Source: Cyanophora paradoxa (Eukaryota > Glaucocystophyceae > Cyanophorales > Cyanophoraceae). From it: a stretch of DNA of 64,000 nt. Below are positions 12,156 through 23,280 of this stretch, in pieces (positions within the stretch are counted from its first letter, which is position 1; each line of letters starts with the position of its first letter). The translations under genes were made by a program, and so were the position numbers. Location: contig QPMI01000673.1 in assembly GCA_004431415.1 (NCBI GenBank), positions 29,510 to 93,509 on the forward strand, read 5' to 3'. The notes beneath the pieces are model-generated. The model worked only from the letters and a program-made list of their open reading frames with translations. It ran no database searches and had not been told where the DNA came from.

Positions 12156-13042
12156 CTTCGATGAGCCTGTACGAGCCGTCAGCCACCATGCTAGCTGCAG
12201 GCGCGGCGCAATCGCGCCGCACATATTGGCATTTGAAGTTGGGCCTTCGCCGATTGAACCACCGCCTCCCGCTCGCCCAAGGAGCCGATTACGGACAGAA
12301 GGTGGCAAAAAGCCGTAGAAACCTTGCCCCCGCTGCTCGTCGCAACGCCCCAAGCCTGCTCTCGTAGGCATAGGCTCAGGAGCTGCTCGTCTACACCGGC
12401 GCGATCGAGCGACCAGGCGGATCGAGCGAGCGCCCGAATCCACGCAGCTGCTTCAGCTTCCGCGTCTGCGTCGCCCGCAGCCGCACCCTCCAGCGCGGAA
12501 CGGAAGGCTGCATAGAGGCGGTTTAAGGACGCGCTCCCCTGCGCGTAGCGGCGTCAGAAGCTTGTCGGAAAACCACGCAGCGAGGCTCGAGAGACCGCAG
12601 GAGCGCACTTTTGGGCTGCTGATCGCCTCGCGGACGAGGCGGAGTAGCATTCTCCGCGCGGGCGGCGCTGGCCGCCGCGGCTGAAACCCTGCAACTTCGC
12701 AAGCTTCGACACGCGTCTATGGTGCCTGCTGGCGCAACTTTTGCCGCAAATTTTTTTGCACCGTCCCCGGGTACAAGCACAAGAAGCAGCCGGCAGTTGC
12801 GGCGCAGCCTCGCGACCTTATCATTCCCGAGCTCTAGCTATATAGCTTCTCCAGCCCGGGAGGATCGCCGAGCCCCCCCGCCGCGGCGATCCGGATAAAC
12901 CGGTTCCGTCTGCGCATTGGTTGCACGGGCAGGAGGAGGTCTCGCGTCCGACGGTAGGCGGTTATCTAGCGTGTCGCCTCCATTTAGAAACGCGGAATCA
13001 ACCTGTCCGACTACTTGAGGGGCCAGGGGCTCCTAGCCGGCG
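12156..13042. promoter_or_regulatory. Divergent intergenic region between zinc-finger and RhoGEF genes
   Basis: About 890 bp lie between two outward-facing start codons. The region must contain both promoters. Open frames here lack recognisable domains, and untranslated 5' exons may be present. No specific element is identified. Confidence 0.4.
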
Positions 13043-16000
13043 ATGGCGGAGCGCACATCGCTTTTCGAGGAATGCAGCAGTTCAGAGGAGCTCAAGCGCA
13101 TGCTGGGGCTGCCGGTTCTGACATCTGAGGTGCGCTCTGCGCGGCTGCTCAAGAGCGGCCACTAGCGGCACCACCCAGTGGCTACTAGCTACGACATTCT
13201 CTTCGCGTCGACGCGCGGCCGGAATGTGAACTGAAACCGTTCTAGGTCATCGAGTACTTCGAGGAGCTGCGATCGACCAAGCGCGAGCTGCAAAAGTGGA
13301 AGCGACACGTCCACACGCTGGAACGAATCAACTCGGAGTTTGCGGTGAGCCAAGACTTCGAAACGGCCCGCGAAGGCATTTCACAAGCGCGCCTCGCAGG
13401 AGGAGCACCGGGAGCTCTCGCGCCTTCTCTTCGAGGCGCGTAACGACCTGGCGGCGACAAAGGGCGAGCGCGAGGAGGTCAAGGACCTCTGCCAGAGCCT
13501 CTACCGGCAGATCGAGACGCTGCGCGCCGAGAACTCGCGCCTGAGGCGGGCGGTGAAGACGGGCGAGGCGCCGGCGCCGCGGATGCCGGACCCGGAGCCC
13601 TCCGTGGCGGAGTTCCGCGGGCTCTACTCGAGCGTGCCTGCCTTCGTGGGGACGACCGGCAACAGCGTCGGCTCGAGCGTGCAGTGGGAGCTGAGCCCGA
13701 CGCGCCCCGCGACGGCGCGCGCGTACCGCCGGGCGCGCACCGCGGCGTACCGCACGCTGGGCGAGGACGACGGGGACGAGGCGTGGGCGGGCCCCGCGCG
13801 CCCGGCCCGGCGCCCCGCGAGCGCGGCGTCGGGTCGGCCTCGGAGGCGGCCAGCGACGCCGGCGCCGCCGACACCGACAGCGAGGCCGAGGCCGCCCCGC
13901 AGGCCCCCGCCGCCCTCTGGCCCGGCGCCGGCGAGCCGAAGACGCCGCCGCGCGTGCGGCCCGACCCGCCCTCGGGGAGGACGCCGCCGAACCTGCGCGC
14001 GCCGCCGCTCTCCCCGCCGGAGCCGATGCACCTGCACCCGGCGCCGCCGCCGCACCTCGGGGGCCCCTCGGTCTTCTCGCAGCGCCCCAGCGCCTGGCTC
14101 CTCTCCCTGCGCTCGCACCAGAGCCGTCTCGCCGCCCTCGAGCGCGAGCAGGCGGAGCGCGGCGGCGCCGGCGCCTCCCCAGCCAAGGCGCGCCGCGCGA
14201 AGCAACCCCCGCGGCTCTGCCGGGCCCCGCTGACGCCGACGGGCGCAGGCGAGCCCGTGGACGAGCCCGATCGGGGGCCTCTTCGAGTGGGGCCTGAGCA
14301 GCGGGAGCGGCTCGCCGGCGGGGTGGGACTACCGTAGCGCCGAGCGCGTGCGGCAGCTGCGGCGCACGGTGCAGGAGATGGCCGCCGCCCGCATCCAGGT
14401 CGCCCCCGCGCCCCCCTCTTCTCTCACCCCGCCTCCCGCTCACCCGCACCGCAGGCCGCCGCCCGCGGCTGGCGCACCCGCCGCGCCGTCGCCGAGCCCG
14501 TGCGCCGCGCCTCGCGCCGGCCTCTCCGCTGGGCGCGCGGGGGCCGACGGGGGCGGGGGCGCAGTGCGGCGTGTGATGAGCCGGTTCCGGGCGAAGCGGG
14601 AGCTGCTGACGACGGAGCGGAGCTACGTGGCCGGCCTGCGGACGCTCGTGGAGGTCTTCGCGCGGCCGATGCGGGAGGCGGCGCGGGGGCCGGGGCCGGC
14701 GGTGCCGGGGCGGCTGGTGGAGGAGCTCTTCGCGGGGGCGGAGGCGCTGTGGGCGGCGGGGCGCGTGCTCCTCGCTGAGCTCGAGGCGGAGGCCTCCCAG
14801 CCGCCCCGCTTCCAGGCCCTCGGCACCGTCCTCATGCGCCACGTCCCCGTCCTCCGCTCCCACTACACCGACTGGATCCGCGGCTGGAGCGCCGCCACCA
14901 CCGCCCTCACCCGCATCCGCTCCGCCCCCCCGGGCTCGCCCCTCGCCCCCGCCGCCGACCTCGTCCGCGTGCGCCCCGCCCGCCACCGCCCCCGCCGCCC
15001 CCGCCGCCCCGGCTGAGGGGGCGGGGCAGCGGCTGGAGGGGGACGAGCGGTGCCGGGGCCAGGGGCTGGACTCGCTGCTGATCACGCCGGTGCAGCGGGT
15101 GCCGCGCTACATCCTCCTGCTGGAGACGCTGCTGGGGCACACCGAGGGGCACCACCCCGAGTACGCCGACCTGCGCCAGGCCCTCCACGTCTGCCGCCAG
15201 CTCGCCGCCACCATCTCCGAGGCCCGCGGACAGGCCGAGAACGCGGCGCGCATCCTCCGCATCGAGGCCGCCGTGCAGCGGGGCCCGCGGCGGGGCGGCC
15301 TCCCGCGCCTCCTCGCCCCGCACCGCCGCCTCGTCCGCGACGGCGCCGTCTCGCTGGTGGCGGCCGAGAGCAAGCAGAGCGCCGCCGCCGCCCTCCTCTC
15401 CAGCATCGTCGGCCTGCAGAGGCCGGCCCCGGAGCGCCGCGAGCGCGTCCTCTACCTCTTCAACGACGTCCTGCTGTGCGCGGAGAACGTCGAGCCGGCG
15501 TCGGGCGGGGAGGGGGCGGAGCGGGAGCGGGGCCCGGCCCTCGCGGTCGAGTTCGTGCTCCGCCTCGAGCGCGCCGTCGTCGAGGAGCTCCCCGACCCCC
15601 CTCCCCCCCCCCCCCCCCCCCCCCCCCCCAGCTGCCCCGCCCGCCCGCCCTCCCGCTTGCTCGTCTGACGTGGCGTCTCGCCGCAGCCGAGGCGGGGGCG
15701 CCGCAGTACCGCTTCGTGCTGCGCTCGGCGCCCTCGGACCCGCTCGGCCTCGCCGCGCACCCGGCGATCACGCCGGGGACGGGGCGGCCGTCCGACGTCG
15801 GGGTGCCGCGCACGAGCTCGGGCGGCGAGGGCGGGGTGGAGGGCAGGGAGGAGCACGTGCTGGCGGCGGGGAGCGCCGAGGAGCGGCGGGCGTGGGTGAA
15901 GCAGATCCGGCGCTGCATCCGGGAGCTGCAGAAGGCGATCGCGTCGTGCGAGCGGCTGCTGGCGGTGCCGGCGGAGCTGCGGGCGGCGCGGCGCGTGATC

Positions 16001-16602
16001 GCGGCGGACGTCGAGGCCCGGCGGCTCATCGCCGGCGAGCTCGCCGCGGAGACGGAGCGGCTGATGGCCGCCGACGAGGCCCTCGCCCGCCTCGCCGCCG
16101 AGGCGGCGCGCGCCCCGCCGGCCGCCCAGCAGGAGGCGACGCGGCGCCTGCGGGAGGCGCAGGCGCACCGGGGCACGCTCCTGGGGAACCTCGCGCGCCT
16201 CCTCGCCGCCTCGTCCAGCGTGTGCGAGCGGCTCGAGGCCGCCCGCGCCCGCGCGCAGCGCGACGCCCTCATCGCCGCCGTCCTCCCGCAGCTCGCCCAC
16301 CTCTTCGCCGCCCGCCCGCCCCCGACGACTCCGAGCCCGAGGCCGCCCCCCGCGACTCGCTCAGCCCGGGGCCCCCGCGCGGGGCGGAGGCGGGACGCGG
16401 GGCGGGGGCGGCGGGGCGGGGGGGGCGGGAGTCGGTCTTCCCGCGGCGGGACTCGTTCGACCTCTCCGCCTCGGCGTCGGCGGCGGCCTCGCTGCGGGAG
16501 GCGGGGCCCCTGCACCGCACCTGGTCCGAGCGGCCCCGCGCCTCCTCCATCCCCTCCATCCACCCCGCCCCGCCCCTCCGCTCCCCCCTCAACCTCTTCT
16601 GA
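13043..16602 (+). CDS. Rho guanine-nucleotide exchange factor (DH-PH), coiled-coil N-terminus
   Basis: DH-PH proteins activate Rho-family GTPases at membranes. The ATG at 13043 starts MAERTSLFEECSSSEEL. The next exons form a coiled coil (VIEYFEELRSTKRELQKWKR; then RASQEEHRELSRLLFEARND), followed by a proline-rich linker. The DH domain starts near 14,580: FRAKRELLTTERSYVAGLRT, later the invariant LLITPVQRVPRYILLLETLL. The PH domain follows (RRERVLYLFNDVLLCAENV; AEERRAWVKQIRRCIREL), then a long alanine/arginine-rich helical tail. The final segment is serine-rich with basic phosphorylation-like sites and ends PLRSPLNLF before the stop at 16600-16602. Several introns are C-rich, and one contains 27 consecutive C. 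DH-PH factors are uncommon in green plants, so the gene informs host placement. Confidence 0.86.
15603..15629 (+). repeat. Homopolymer tract of 27 C in a RhoGEF intron
   Basis: An uninterrupted C run lies on the coding strand inside the intron that separates PH-domain exons. It is one of three such tracts in this window, all C on the sense strand of the host gene. Confidence 0.9.
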
Positions 16603-16724
16603 AGGCGCTCCCCCGCCCCCGCTTTCCATTTCGCTCTCGAGCTCAGCCCTAGATCCAGGGCGGGTTTTGCGGGTTTAGCGATGATATTGTAAAGAGTACA
16701 TAGGTTCGCAGTGCGCAGGCGCGC

Positions 16725-18064
16725 CTAGGGCTGCTGGTACCACTCGCCGGGGGGGCGGTTGACGTAGCGGGTGGCGTAGCAGCGGAGCTCGGAGGGGAAG
16801 CCCTCGAGGGCCGCCGTCAGCCCCGCCGGCAGCTCCCCGGCCGCCCCGAGAGGCGCGCGAACATTGGCGGGGAGGACGGCGGCGCGGGCGGCGTCGCGGG
16901 GGCCGGCGCAGAAGAAGGAGGTGCCGGAGCCGGACATGAGGACGGTGTCGAAGTGCTCTGCGAGGCGGGCCTTGAGCTCGGCGAGCAGCGGCAGCTCGCT
17001 GAACGAGGCCGCCTCGAGGTCGTTGACGTAGTCGGCCGCAGCGGCGCGCCCGGTGAGGTGGGCGGCGAGGAGGGCCTCGGGGTCGGCTCGGCTCAGCGCC
17101 TCCAGGTCCAGCGCCTTGAAGATGCGGCCCGTGCTGAGGCCCTCCCGCGGCTTCACGACGTACAGCTCCCGCCCGGGGAGCGGGGCGAGGGGCCGCAGGA
17201 TCTCGCCCCGCCCCGTGCAGTAGGCGGTGCCCTCCGAGAGGAAGAAGGAGATGTCGGAGCCGAACTCGGCGCCCCAGTCCGCCAGCGCCTGCGGCGCCAC
17301 GCCGGCGCCCGCCAGCTCGTTCATCGCCCACAGCGCCGTCGCCGCGTTCGCGCTGCCACCCCCGAGGCCGGCCTCGAAGGGGACGCGCTTCTCGATGTGC
17401 GCGCGGAAGCGCTGCGCGTAGCCCGTCTTCGAGCGGAAGAGCGCCATCGCCTTCAGCACCAGGTTCGAGCCGTCCACGGGCACGCCGGGCTCCGAGCACG
17501 TCAGCGCGTCCTCCGCCCCGTCGATCTGCGCCGCGCGGTGCGGCGGCGCGGCCCCGCCGGTCGGCGGCGCGCGGGCCGGCGGGCGCAGCTAGGATCGGGG
17601 CGCACGGGGGTGAAGGAGATTGAGTCGCCCAGGCCGATCGCCTGGAAGAGCGAGGCGAGGTCGTGGTAGCCGTCCTCGCGCCGCCGGATGATCCGCAGGA
17701 AGAGGTTCACCTTCGACGGCGAGAAGTACGTCCTAGTCGCGCCGTCTGCGCGAGGACGGCCCGGCGAGGGGAGGCGCTGCAGTTAGCTAGTCCGGGCCGC
17801 CGGCGGTGATGCGCGGGACAAATCTGCCGCACCGGCCGACGCGAAGACCACGAAGCCCGATGCGGCCCGGCATGCCTTTGACGGCTCGAAGATCGCAACG
17901 CGCTCGCCCCAGAACGCCGAGGCGAGCCGGCCGCCGCGCGCGCGGATCGTCCTCCGCTCCTCGCCCGCGAAGCTGGATTCGCAGCATCTGGAGCTGTCGA
18001 TGCTAGAGAACTGCGCCGCTGGCCGGCAGGGCGCCGGGACGGAGAATGCGAGGCGCGGCGCCAT
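16725..18064 (-). CDS. ispE: 4-diphosphocytidyl-2-C-methyl-D-erythritol kinase, plastid-targeted
   Basis: IspE phosphorylates CDP-methylerythritol in the plastid MEP pathway of isoprenoid synthesis (GHMP kinase superfamily). The start exon from the ATG at 18064 (MAPRLAFSVPAPCRPAAQFS) is Ala/Ser/Arg-rich and fits an organelle targeting leader. A GT-AG intron joins FASA to DGATRTYFSPSKVNLFL, which carries the substrate-binding Lys-Val-Asn. RREDGYHDLASLFQAI follows. A second intron (about 17,505-17,590) joins FTP to IDGAEDALTC. The GHMP ATP-binding loop reads EAGLGGGSANAATALW, and the C-terminal motif is VLMSGSGTSFF. The stop is at 16725. The length of the mature part matches bacterial IspE. The gene is divergent from ORC4 and converges on the RhoGEF gene. 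Confidence 0.94.
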
Positions 18065-18100
18065 TGCGGTGTACCCGCTCCGAACTCGTTCCCGGGTATC

Positions 18101-20143
18101 ATGGCCGGCGCGTTCTCCTCCGGCAGGTCCCGGCGGGTCGCTGACGTTCGCAAGCAGGCAACAAGCGCAAGGAGAAGCGGAAGCTTTCGCAGGAGGAGGG
18201 CGAGGCGGAGGAGGACGAGGTTAACCTCCTGCCGGAGCCCGGACGCGGTTCGCGCGCCCCGCCTCGTACGCTGCGTCGCGCTCAGACTCGCGCAGCGGAT
18301 GCTGCCGTCGAGCCTGCGCCGGCGGAGGCGGGTCCGTCCGGATCGACTGGCCAGCGCGGCGCAGCTGGCCACGCCGCGGTGCCCGCCGAGGACGTCGAAG
18401 CATGCGCGAGGATGATTTCGGAGCAGCTTTCCCCGCGCTTCATCCCAGAGACTCTGCACGGCGTCGACGAGCAGCGCCAGTGCGCTTTCCCGCCTTTCTT
18501 GTCGTCGCCGCAGCGCTGACGTGCAAGGGGCAGGAAGCTATACGAGATGCTCGAGCACAGCGTGATGCGAGGGCACAACCACTCTGCTCTGCTCATCGGG
18601 CCCCGCGGCTGCGGGAAGTCGCTCGTGCGCTGCGTAGCATTCCACACGTCATGCGATTCGCGGCAGGGGCTTGACTCGAAGCGCGGGGCAGGTGCTGCGG
18701 CACGTGATGCGGGAGCTGCGGCGGCTGGCGGAGAGGCGTGAGGGGGAGGAGCGGCGGGAGGGCGGGGAGCGCGGGTTCGGGGAGGTCTACCTGAACGGGC
18801 TCGTGCAGACGGACGACAAGGAGGCGGTGAAGAGCATCTCGCAGCAGCTCTGCATCGAGCTCAAGAAGGAGATCAAGGCGACGGCGTCGCACGCGGAGCT
18901 GCTGCGCTTCGTGTGCGGGACGATTAAGGAGGGGGCGCGCCCGACGGTCTTCGTTCTCGACGAGTTCGACCTCTTCGCGCAGCGGAAGAAGCAGACGCTG
19001 CTCTACAACCTCCTCGACCTCATGCAGTCCTCCCGCGCCCACCTCGCCCTCGTCGGCCTCACCACCCGCCTCGCGCGCCCCGCCCCGCCCCGCCCCGCCC
19101 CAGCCCGGCCCGCCTGACGCTCCCGGGCAGGACGCGGCGGAGCTGATGGAGAAGCGCGTGCGCTCGCGCTTCTCCCACCGCCAAGTCCTCTTCCTCGGGC
19201 CCCCCTCCGTGGACGCCTTCGCATCCGCCGCTGCCTCCCTCCTCACCCCGCCCGGCCCGCCCCCGCCCACCGCGAGCCCGAGCCGAGCCGGCGCCCCGCC
19301 GGGGAAGCGGGCGCGGCTGGATGCGGGCGCGGGGGCGGGCGGGGCGGGGCGGGAGGCGTACTTGGCGGAGTTCGGGCGGCGGGTGCAGGGGCTGCTGTGC
19401 GGGGAGGCGGCCCCGCGCGCGCGGACCTCCAGGAGCGCTTCGAGGCCTCCCGTCACCTCGGCGACCTCCTCCCCCTCCTCGTCCGCCCCGCCCCGCCCGC
19501 CCCCTCCCGCCCCCTCGCTGAGGCCCGCCAGCGCTCCCTCGTGCTCTCCCTCGGCCCCAGGCGCCCGTACATCGACCCGGCGGCGTGGGCGGCGTGCGTC
19601 CGCGCGCACCGCGCGCCGCCGGCCCGCTTCACCGTCCTCGTCTCCGGTGCGGCTGCGCGGCGGGGCGGGGCCGGGGCGGGGGCGGGGAGGCGATGCGGGG
19701 CGGCAGGGCTGTCGACGCTGGAGGCGATCGCGCTGATCGCCATGCGGCGGCTCGAGGTGAAGCAGCGCGACTCGTACAACTTCCACATGCTCTGGGACGA
19801 GTACTCCAGGCCCGCCCACCCCGCGCCCACCCCGCCCCGCCCTGCCGCCTCGCGCTGACGGGGGCGGGGCAGGTTCCTGGGGTCGACGCGGACGACGGAC
19901 GCGTACAGCCGGGAGCTGCTGCTGAAGGCCTTCGAGCGGCTCGTGGCCCTCGAGGTCGCGCGCATGGCCGACGGGCGCCCGGCGACGGGCCCCATGGCCG
20001 AGTACCGCCCCGCCCGCCTCCTCGTGACTGCCGAGGAGGCCCGGCGCGCCATCGCCGAGGGCCTCCCTGACCTCCCCACCACCGTCCGCCACTGGGCCGA
20101 GCACGACGAGCTCTCCGACTACTCCCTCCCCAAGATGCTCTAG
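18101..20143 (+). CDS. ORC4: Origin recognition complex subunit 4
   Basis: ORC4 is an AAA+ subunit of the six-protein complex that marks nuclear replication origins. After a charged N-terminal part come KLYEMLEHSVMRGHNHSALL and the Walker A IGPRGCGKS (about 18,595-18,620). Then come FGEVYLNGLVQTDDKEAV, the Walker B FVLDEFDLF (about 18,950-18,975), QTLLYNLLDLMQSS and LVGLTTRL. The strongly ORC4-specific ELMEKRVRSRFSHRQ follows. The C-terminal part includes STLEAIALIAMRRLEVKQRD and ends SDYSLPKML at the TAG at 20141-20143. Introns are G/C-rich with CTGAC just upstream of the acceptor. The ATG at 18101 is tentative: the first splice is not certain, and it lies only 36 bp from the divergent ispE start. 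Confidence 0.9.
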
Positions 20144-20394
20144 CCCCGCCTGCACGCCCCTGCGACGAGCGCTCTGAAACACTGTAACGCATACATTCGT
20201 ACTTATCATAGTGTGCTGTCTTACTTAGTTACATCAATAATCTTGAAAGGTATACGCTCAATGAAATCTACTGCATTAGCTGCACTGCATTTATTACTGC
20301 CCATTATCTGTTCACGTCCGCATATGGATGGAGATACCGTAGTACACCTCTGATGCTCTGCTTGTGTTCTTCTGGACCCGGGAAGTTCTGGCAG
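20144..20394. other. Convergent intergenic spacer
   Basis: This is the gap between the ORC4 stop codon and the presumed stop of the RETICULATA-like gene. It is AT-richer than its surroundings, as expected for 3' untranslated regions and polyadenylation signals. No gene is seen. Confidence 0.4.
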
Positions 20395-21990
20395 TCACGA
20401 GGCGGCGGGCTTCGGCTTGGGCTGCGCGCGCCAGCGACGCCGTCAGCCGGGGGTACCCGTGGGGCGCGGCGGGACTCAGGGAGGGGGCGGTGGGGCGGTG
20501 GGGCGGTGGGGGGACCTGGAGGCCGATGGCGCGCACGAAGTCGATCCACTGCGAGACCCCGAGGTACGTGTTCACCAGCCGCAGCGCCACCGTCGTCGCA
20601 AAGGGCAGCGCCGTCCCCGCCGCCCGCCGGTACACCTCCCCTTCCACCCCGTTCACCGCCTGCCCGCCGCCCCGCCGTCAGCCGGCTGCGCGCGCGGCGA
20701 GCAAGAAGCAGGGGGGGCGGACCTGGAGGCGCAGATTGGATGCGGTGCTCATGAAGGCGAACCAGGCGAGGCCCGTGAAGAGGTACCGGGGCCGGGGCGG
20801 CGCCGGGACCGCCTCGCCGGCGCGGAGGCGGCGGCGGCGGTTGAGCTCGAGGAGGGCGGCGGTGATGCCCGTGCCGACGATGCCGGCCGTGAAGCCGACG
20901 CTTCCGAGGAGGAGGCCCTTGTAGACCACGGCCGCCGCCCGCTGGGCCGCCGTGTAGGGCGCGGCCCCCGCCGGGGAGCGGGCGAGGGCGTAGGGGGGCA
21001 GGGCGGCGAGGTAGCGCCGCAGGGGGCCCTTGCCGGCACCGCTCAGCTCCAGCGTCGGCGCCATGATCGCGAAGAGCTGCCGGGGCGCCCCGCAGAGCGC
21101 GCCGGCTCAGCGGGGCGCGAGGGGCCGCGGCCGGCGCGGGGCGTCGCAACTCACGAGAAAGTTCGTGACGCGCCCTACAATGAAGTTTGCTGGGGGAGGG
21201 GGGTACAATTCACTAAGCGCGCGGGTCCGGAGGGCGGAGGGGGGGGGGGGGGGGGGGGGGCGCCACCTATGACGTAGTCGAGCTCGCGCAGAAAGCCGTC
21301 GCCGCGCTTCTTGAGCTCGGAGGCGAGGACGAGGACGGTGGAGATGCCCTGCTCGACCCACGCCTTGCGCACCATGTCGGGGTCGGCCAGCGCCCGGTCC
21401 CGGAACGCGCGGCTGCGCATCAGCTGCCGCATCACGGGGCCCCGCCGCAGCGCCTCCAGCCGCTCCACCACGTCGGCGTCGATGAGGCCCTCCTCCAGCG
21501 CCCGCCGCAGGTCCTCCGGCAGCTCCACCGCCGCCTCCTCCCCGTCCCCCTCCCCCCCTGACCCCCCCGCACCGCCTCCCCCGCCGCCGCCTCCTCCCCG
21601 GCCCCGGCCGCTCCCTCCGCCGTGCCCATCACCCGGCCCGGAGCCCTCAGAGGTCAGAGTTTCGGAAGGCTCCGCCGCGGGCCACGGCACCGGCGCCTGT
21701 GCAGAGGGCGCCGACGTCGAGGGTGCCAGAGAGGCCGATGGGGGCGCCTCGAAGTGGACTGCGGGCAGCGGCTCTTGAGGGCCGGCGCACACGAAGAGAC
21801 GTCGTCGACGACGCTCATGGTTCGCCGCTGGGCTGCAGTGAGTGCTGGGGCTCGAGGAGCGCACGTGCACGTGCTCGCACAGCGTGCCAGCGCCGTGCAC
21901 TCTTTCGACGGGGCTGAACAACACGTTTCGACGCTCAAGTCCGCCAGCCGCGACCGCGAAAGCCGGTGCAGGCGCTCCACGTGCTGACAT
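20395..21990 (-). CDS. RETICULATA/RER-like (DUF3411) plastid envelope membrane protein
   Basis: RETICULATA-related proteins are plastid envelope proteins that influence leaf and plastid development in plants; their biochemical role is not established. Starting at the ATG at 21990 there is an organelle-type leader, then a glycine- and proline-rich linker. The conserved domain follows: DPDMVRKAWVEQGISTVLVL, ELKKRGDGFLRELDYVIGG, then across an intron APTLELSGAGKGPLRRYLA, AAAVVYKGLLLGSVGFTAG (membrane span), YLFTGLAWFAFMSTASNLR, NGVEGEVYRRAAGTALPFAT and NTYLGVSQWIDFVRAIGLQ. Splicing at a CTGAC-GCAG acceptor gives a short end PKPKPAAS and a stop at 20395-20397. If that last intron is not spliced, the frame runs on to 20312. 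The order matches DUF3411 members well. Confidence 0.8.
21239..21260 (+). repeat. Homopolymer tract of 22 G in a RETICULATA-like intron
   Basis: This is an uninterrupted G run on the plus strand, hence C on the coding strand of the minus-strand gene. It lies just after the exon that ends ELDYVIGG. Confidence 0.9.
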
Positions 21991-22560
21991 TTTCCTGAGA
22001 CGTGCTGCGTGAGAACCAGGCAGCTCACCGACGAAGAAGCTCACCTTGCGAGTCGCAGCGTGCGCTCAGTGGCCAGGCGCCTCAGAGGACGAGCGCTTTG
22101 CCGATGTTGAGCCTCTACCCCCCCCGCTGCCTGGTGCAGGGATTCCTCAGCGCATATGAGTAATCTCACTGATTCCTCAGCGCATTGATAACACAAGCAT
22201 GCTAGCTGCGGACTACGCAGGAGCTAGCTGGGTCTGTGCTACCTACGGGGGCGACAAGCCTGCGGGCAACGGCGATATCGTAGCGGCGATATCGTAGCTG
22301 AAATCGTAATCGCAAACATCGTAGCTGATAGGACTTGAAATCGTAATCGCAACATCGTACTCGCAACCTAGCTCCGCTAGAATCGTAATCGCAACCTAGC
22401 TCCGGGCCGCTAGAATCGTAATCGCGCGCAACCTAGCTCCGCTAGAATCGTAATCGCAACCTATAGCTAGCCTCCGCTAGAATCGTAATCGCAACCTAGC
22501 CTCCGCCCCTTCAATCGTAATCGCAACCTCGTAATCGCAACCTCGTAATCGCTCGAAAGC
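21991..22560. other. Intergenic region, mostly a degenerate tandem repeat
   Basis: No coding frame is recognised upstream of the RETICULATA-like start. The right half consists of repeated AATCGTAATCGCAACCTAGC-like units, listed separately. Confidence 0.5.
22267..22555 (+). repeat. Degenerate tandem repeat built on AATCGTAATCGCAACC
   Basis: About ten copies of a core AATCGTAATCGCAAC occur, most followed by CTAGCTCCGCTAG so that the unit is about 28 bp. The left end degenerates into ATCGTAGC units and the right end into CTCGTAATCGCAAC units of 14 bp. It lies directly beyond the stop codon of the small minus-strand gene. Confidence 0.85.
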
Positions 22561-22941
22561 TTAGCAGAGATTACAGAGCGATGAACAGCACACAATCACA
22601 GCCGCTTCATTTACAGAGGGCGGGCGCAGCTGGAGAGGGAACGGTCCGCCAAGATTGACAAAGAGAACGCGATCCTGGTAGACAAGTTGAATAATCCTGG
22701 TAGACCAGATAAGCTCCCAGAGCTGCCCAAGGCCCGGCACCCACATCCGAGGACCAGGAAGCATCTGTGATTGCTTTGCCACACTCAGGCGCTCCACCGC
22801 AGCGAGGGCAGCGAGGCCCGCCGCCGCGCCGCCGGCAATCAAGCCGGCCTTCGACGACACGCCCTCCAGCTGCGTCGGCGTCAATTCTGAGTAGGTGGTG
22901 ACAATGCAGAGCTGCGTCGCATATGCGCAGCGCACCACCAT
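22561..22941 (-). CDS. Small hypothetical protein with one membrane segment
   Basis: This is an uninterrupted frame of 126 codons from a true ATG at 22941 to a TAA at 22561. The middle holds a glycine/alanine-rich hydrophobic stretch (AGLIAGGAAAGLAALAAV) that could span a membrane, followed by MLPGPRMWVPGLGQLWELIW and LVYQDRVLFVNLGG. I do not recognise the family. Part of the frame could be intron; the first 60 residues look most protein-like. It is divergent from the aldo-keto reductase gene. Confidence 0.4.
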   Translation of the reverse strand: MVVRCAYATQLCIVTTYSELTPTQLEGVSSKAGLIAGGAAAGLAALAAVERLSVAKQSQMLPGPRMWVPGLGQLWELIWSTRIIQLVYQDRVLFVNLGGPFPLQLRPPSVNEAAVIVCCSSLCNLC

Positions 22942-23280
22942 CGCGGCTCAAGCTTCTTGACGTCGTTCTCGCTACACTAAAATCACGCACCCCACTTACC
23001 TCAGGTTCCCTCGGAGCTTCTTCCCCCCTCCTTCTGCAATCTTTACCCCGGCCGGCGGTCAAACAACGTGCATGCACGTGAAATTTCACCCTGGTGCGCC
23101 TCGTTTCGTCTCAAGACTCTCAACAGAGCTGAGTGCTGGTGCGCCTCGTTTCGTCTCAAGACGCCAGCACCGACTGATTCCTCAGCCATCCTGCGGCGAG
23201 CCTGCCGCGAGTCCTGCGCTGCGGCGGACCTGCTCAGACTGTCTGCTAGCCTCGTTTACGCTACAGCACGCGTGGCGAGC
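22942..23280. other. Divergent spacer with a 27-bp direct repeat
   Basis: Between the small membrane-protein gene and the aldo-keto reductase start is a perfect 27-bp direct repeat, at 23,091-23,117 and 23,136-23,162 (beginning CTGGTGCGCCTCGTTTCG). Both promoters should lie here. Confidence 0.5.

Noticed and set aside
21991-22044. N-terminal extension of the RETICULATA-like protein (SFFVGELPG...)
   Set aside because: The upstream part of the frame begins with GTG and has no ATG; the first real ATG is at 21990 and opens a leader-like sequence.
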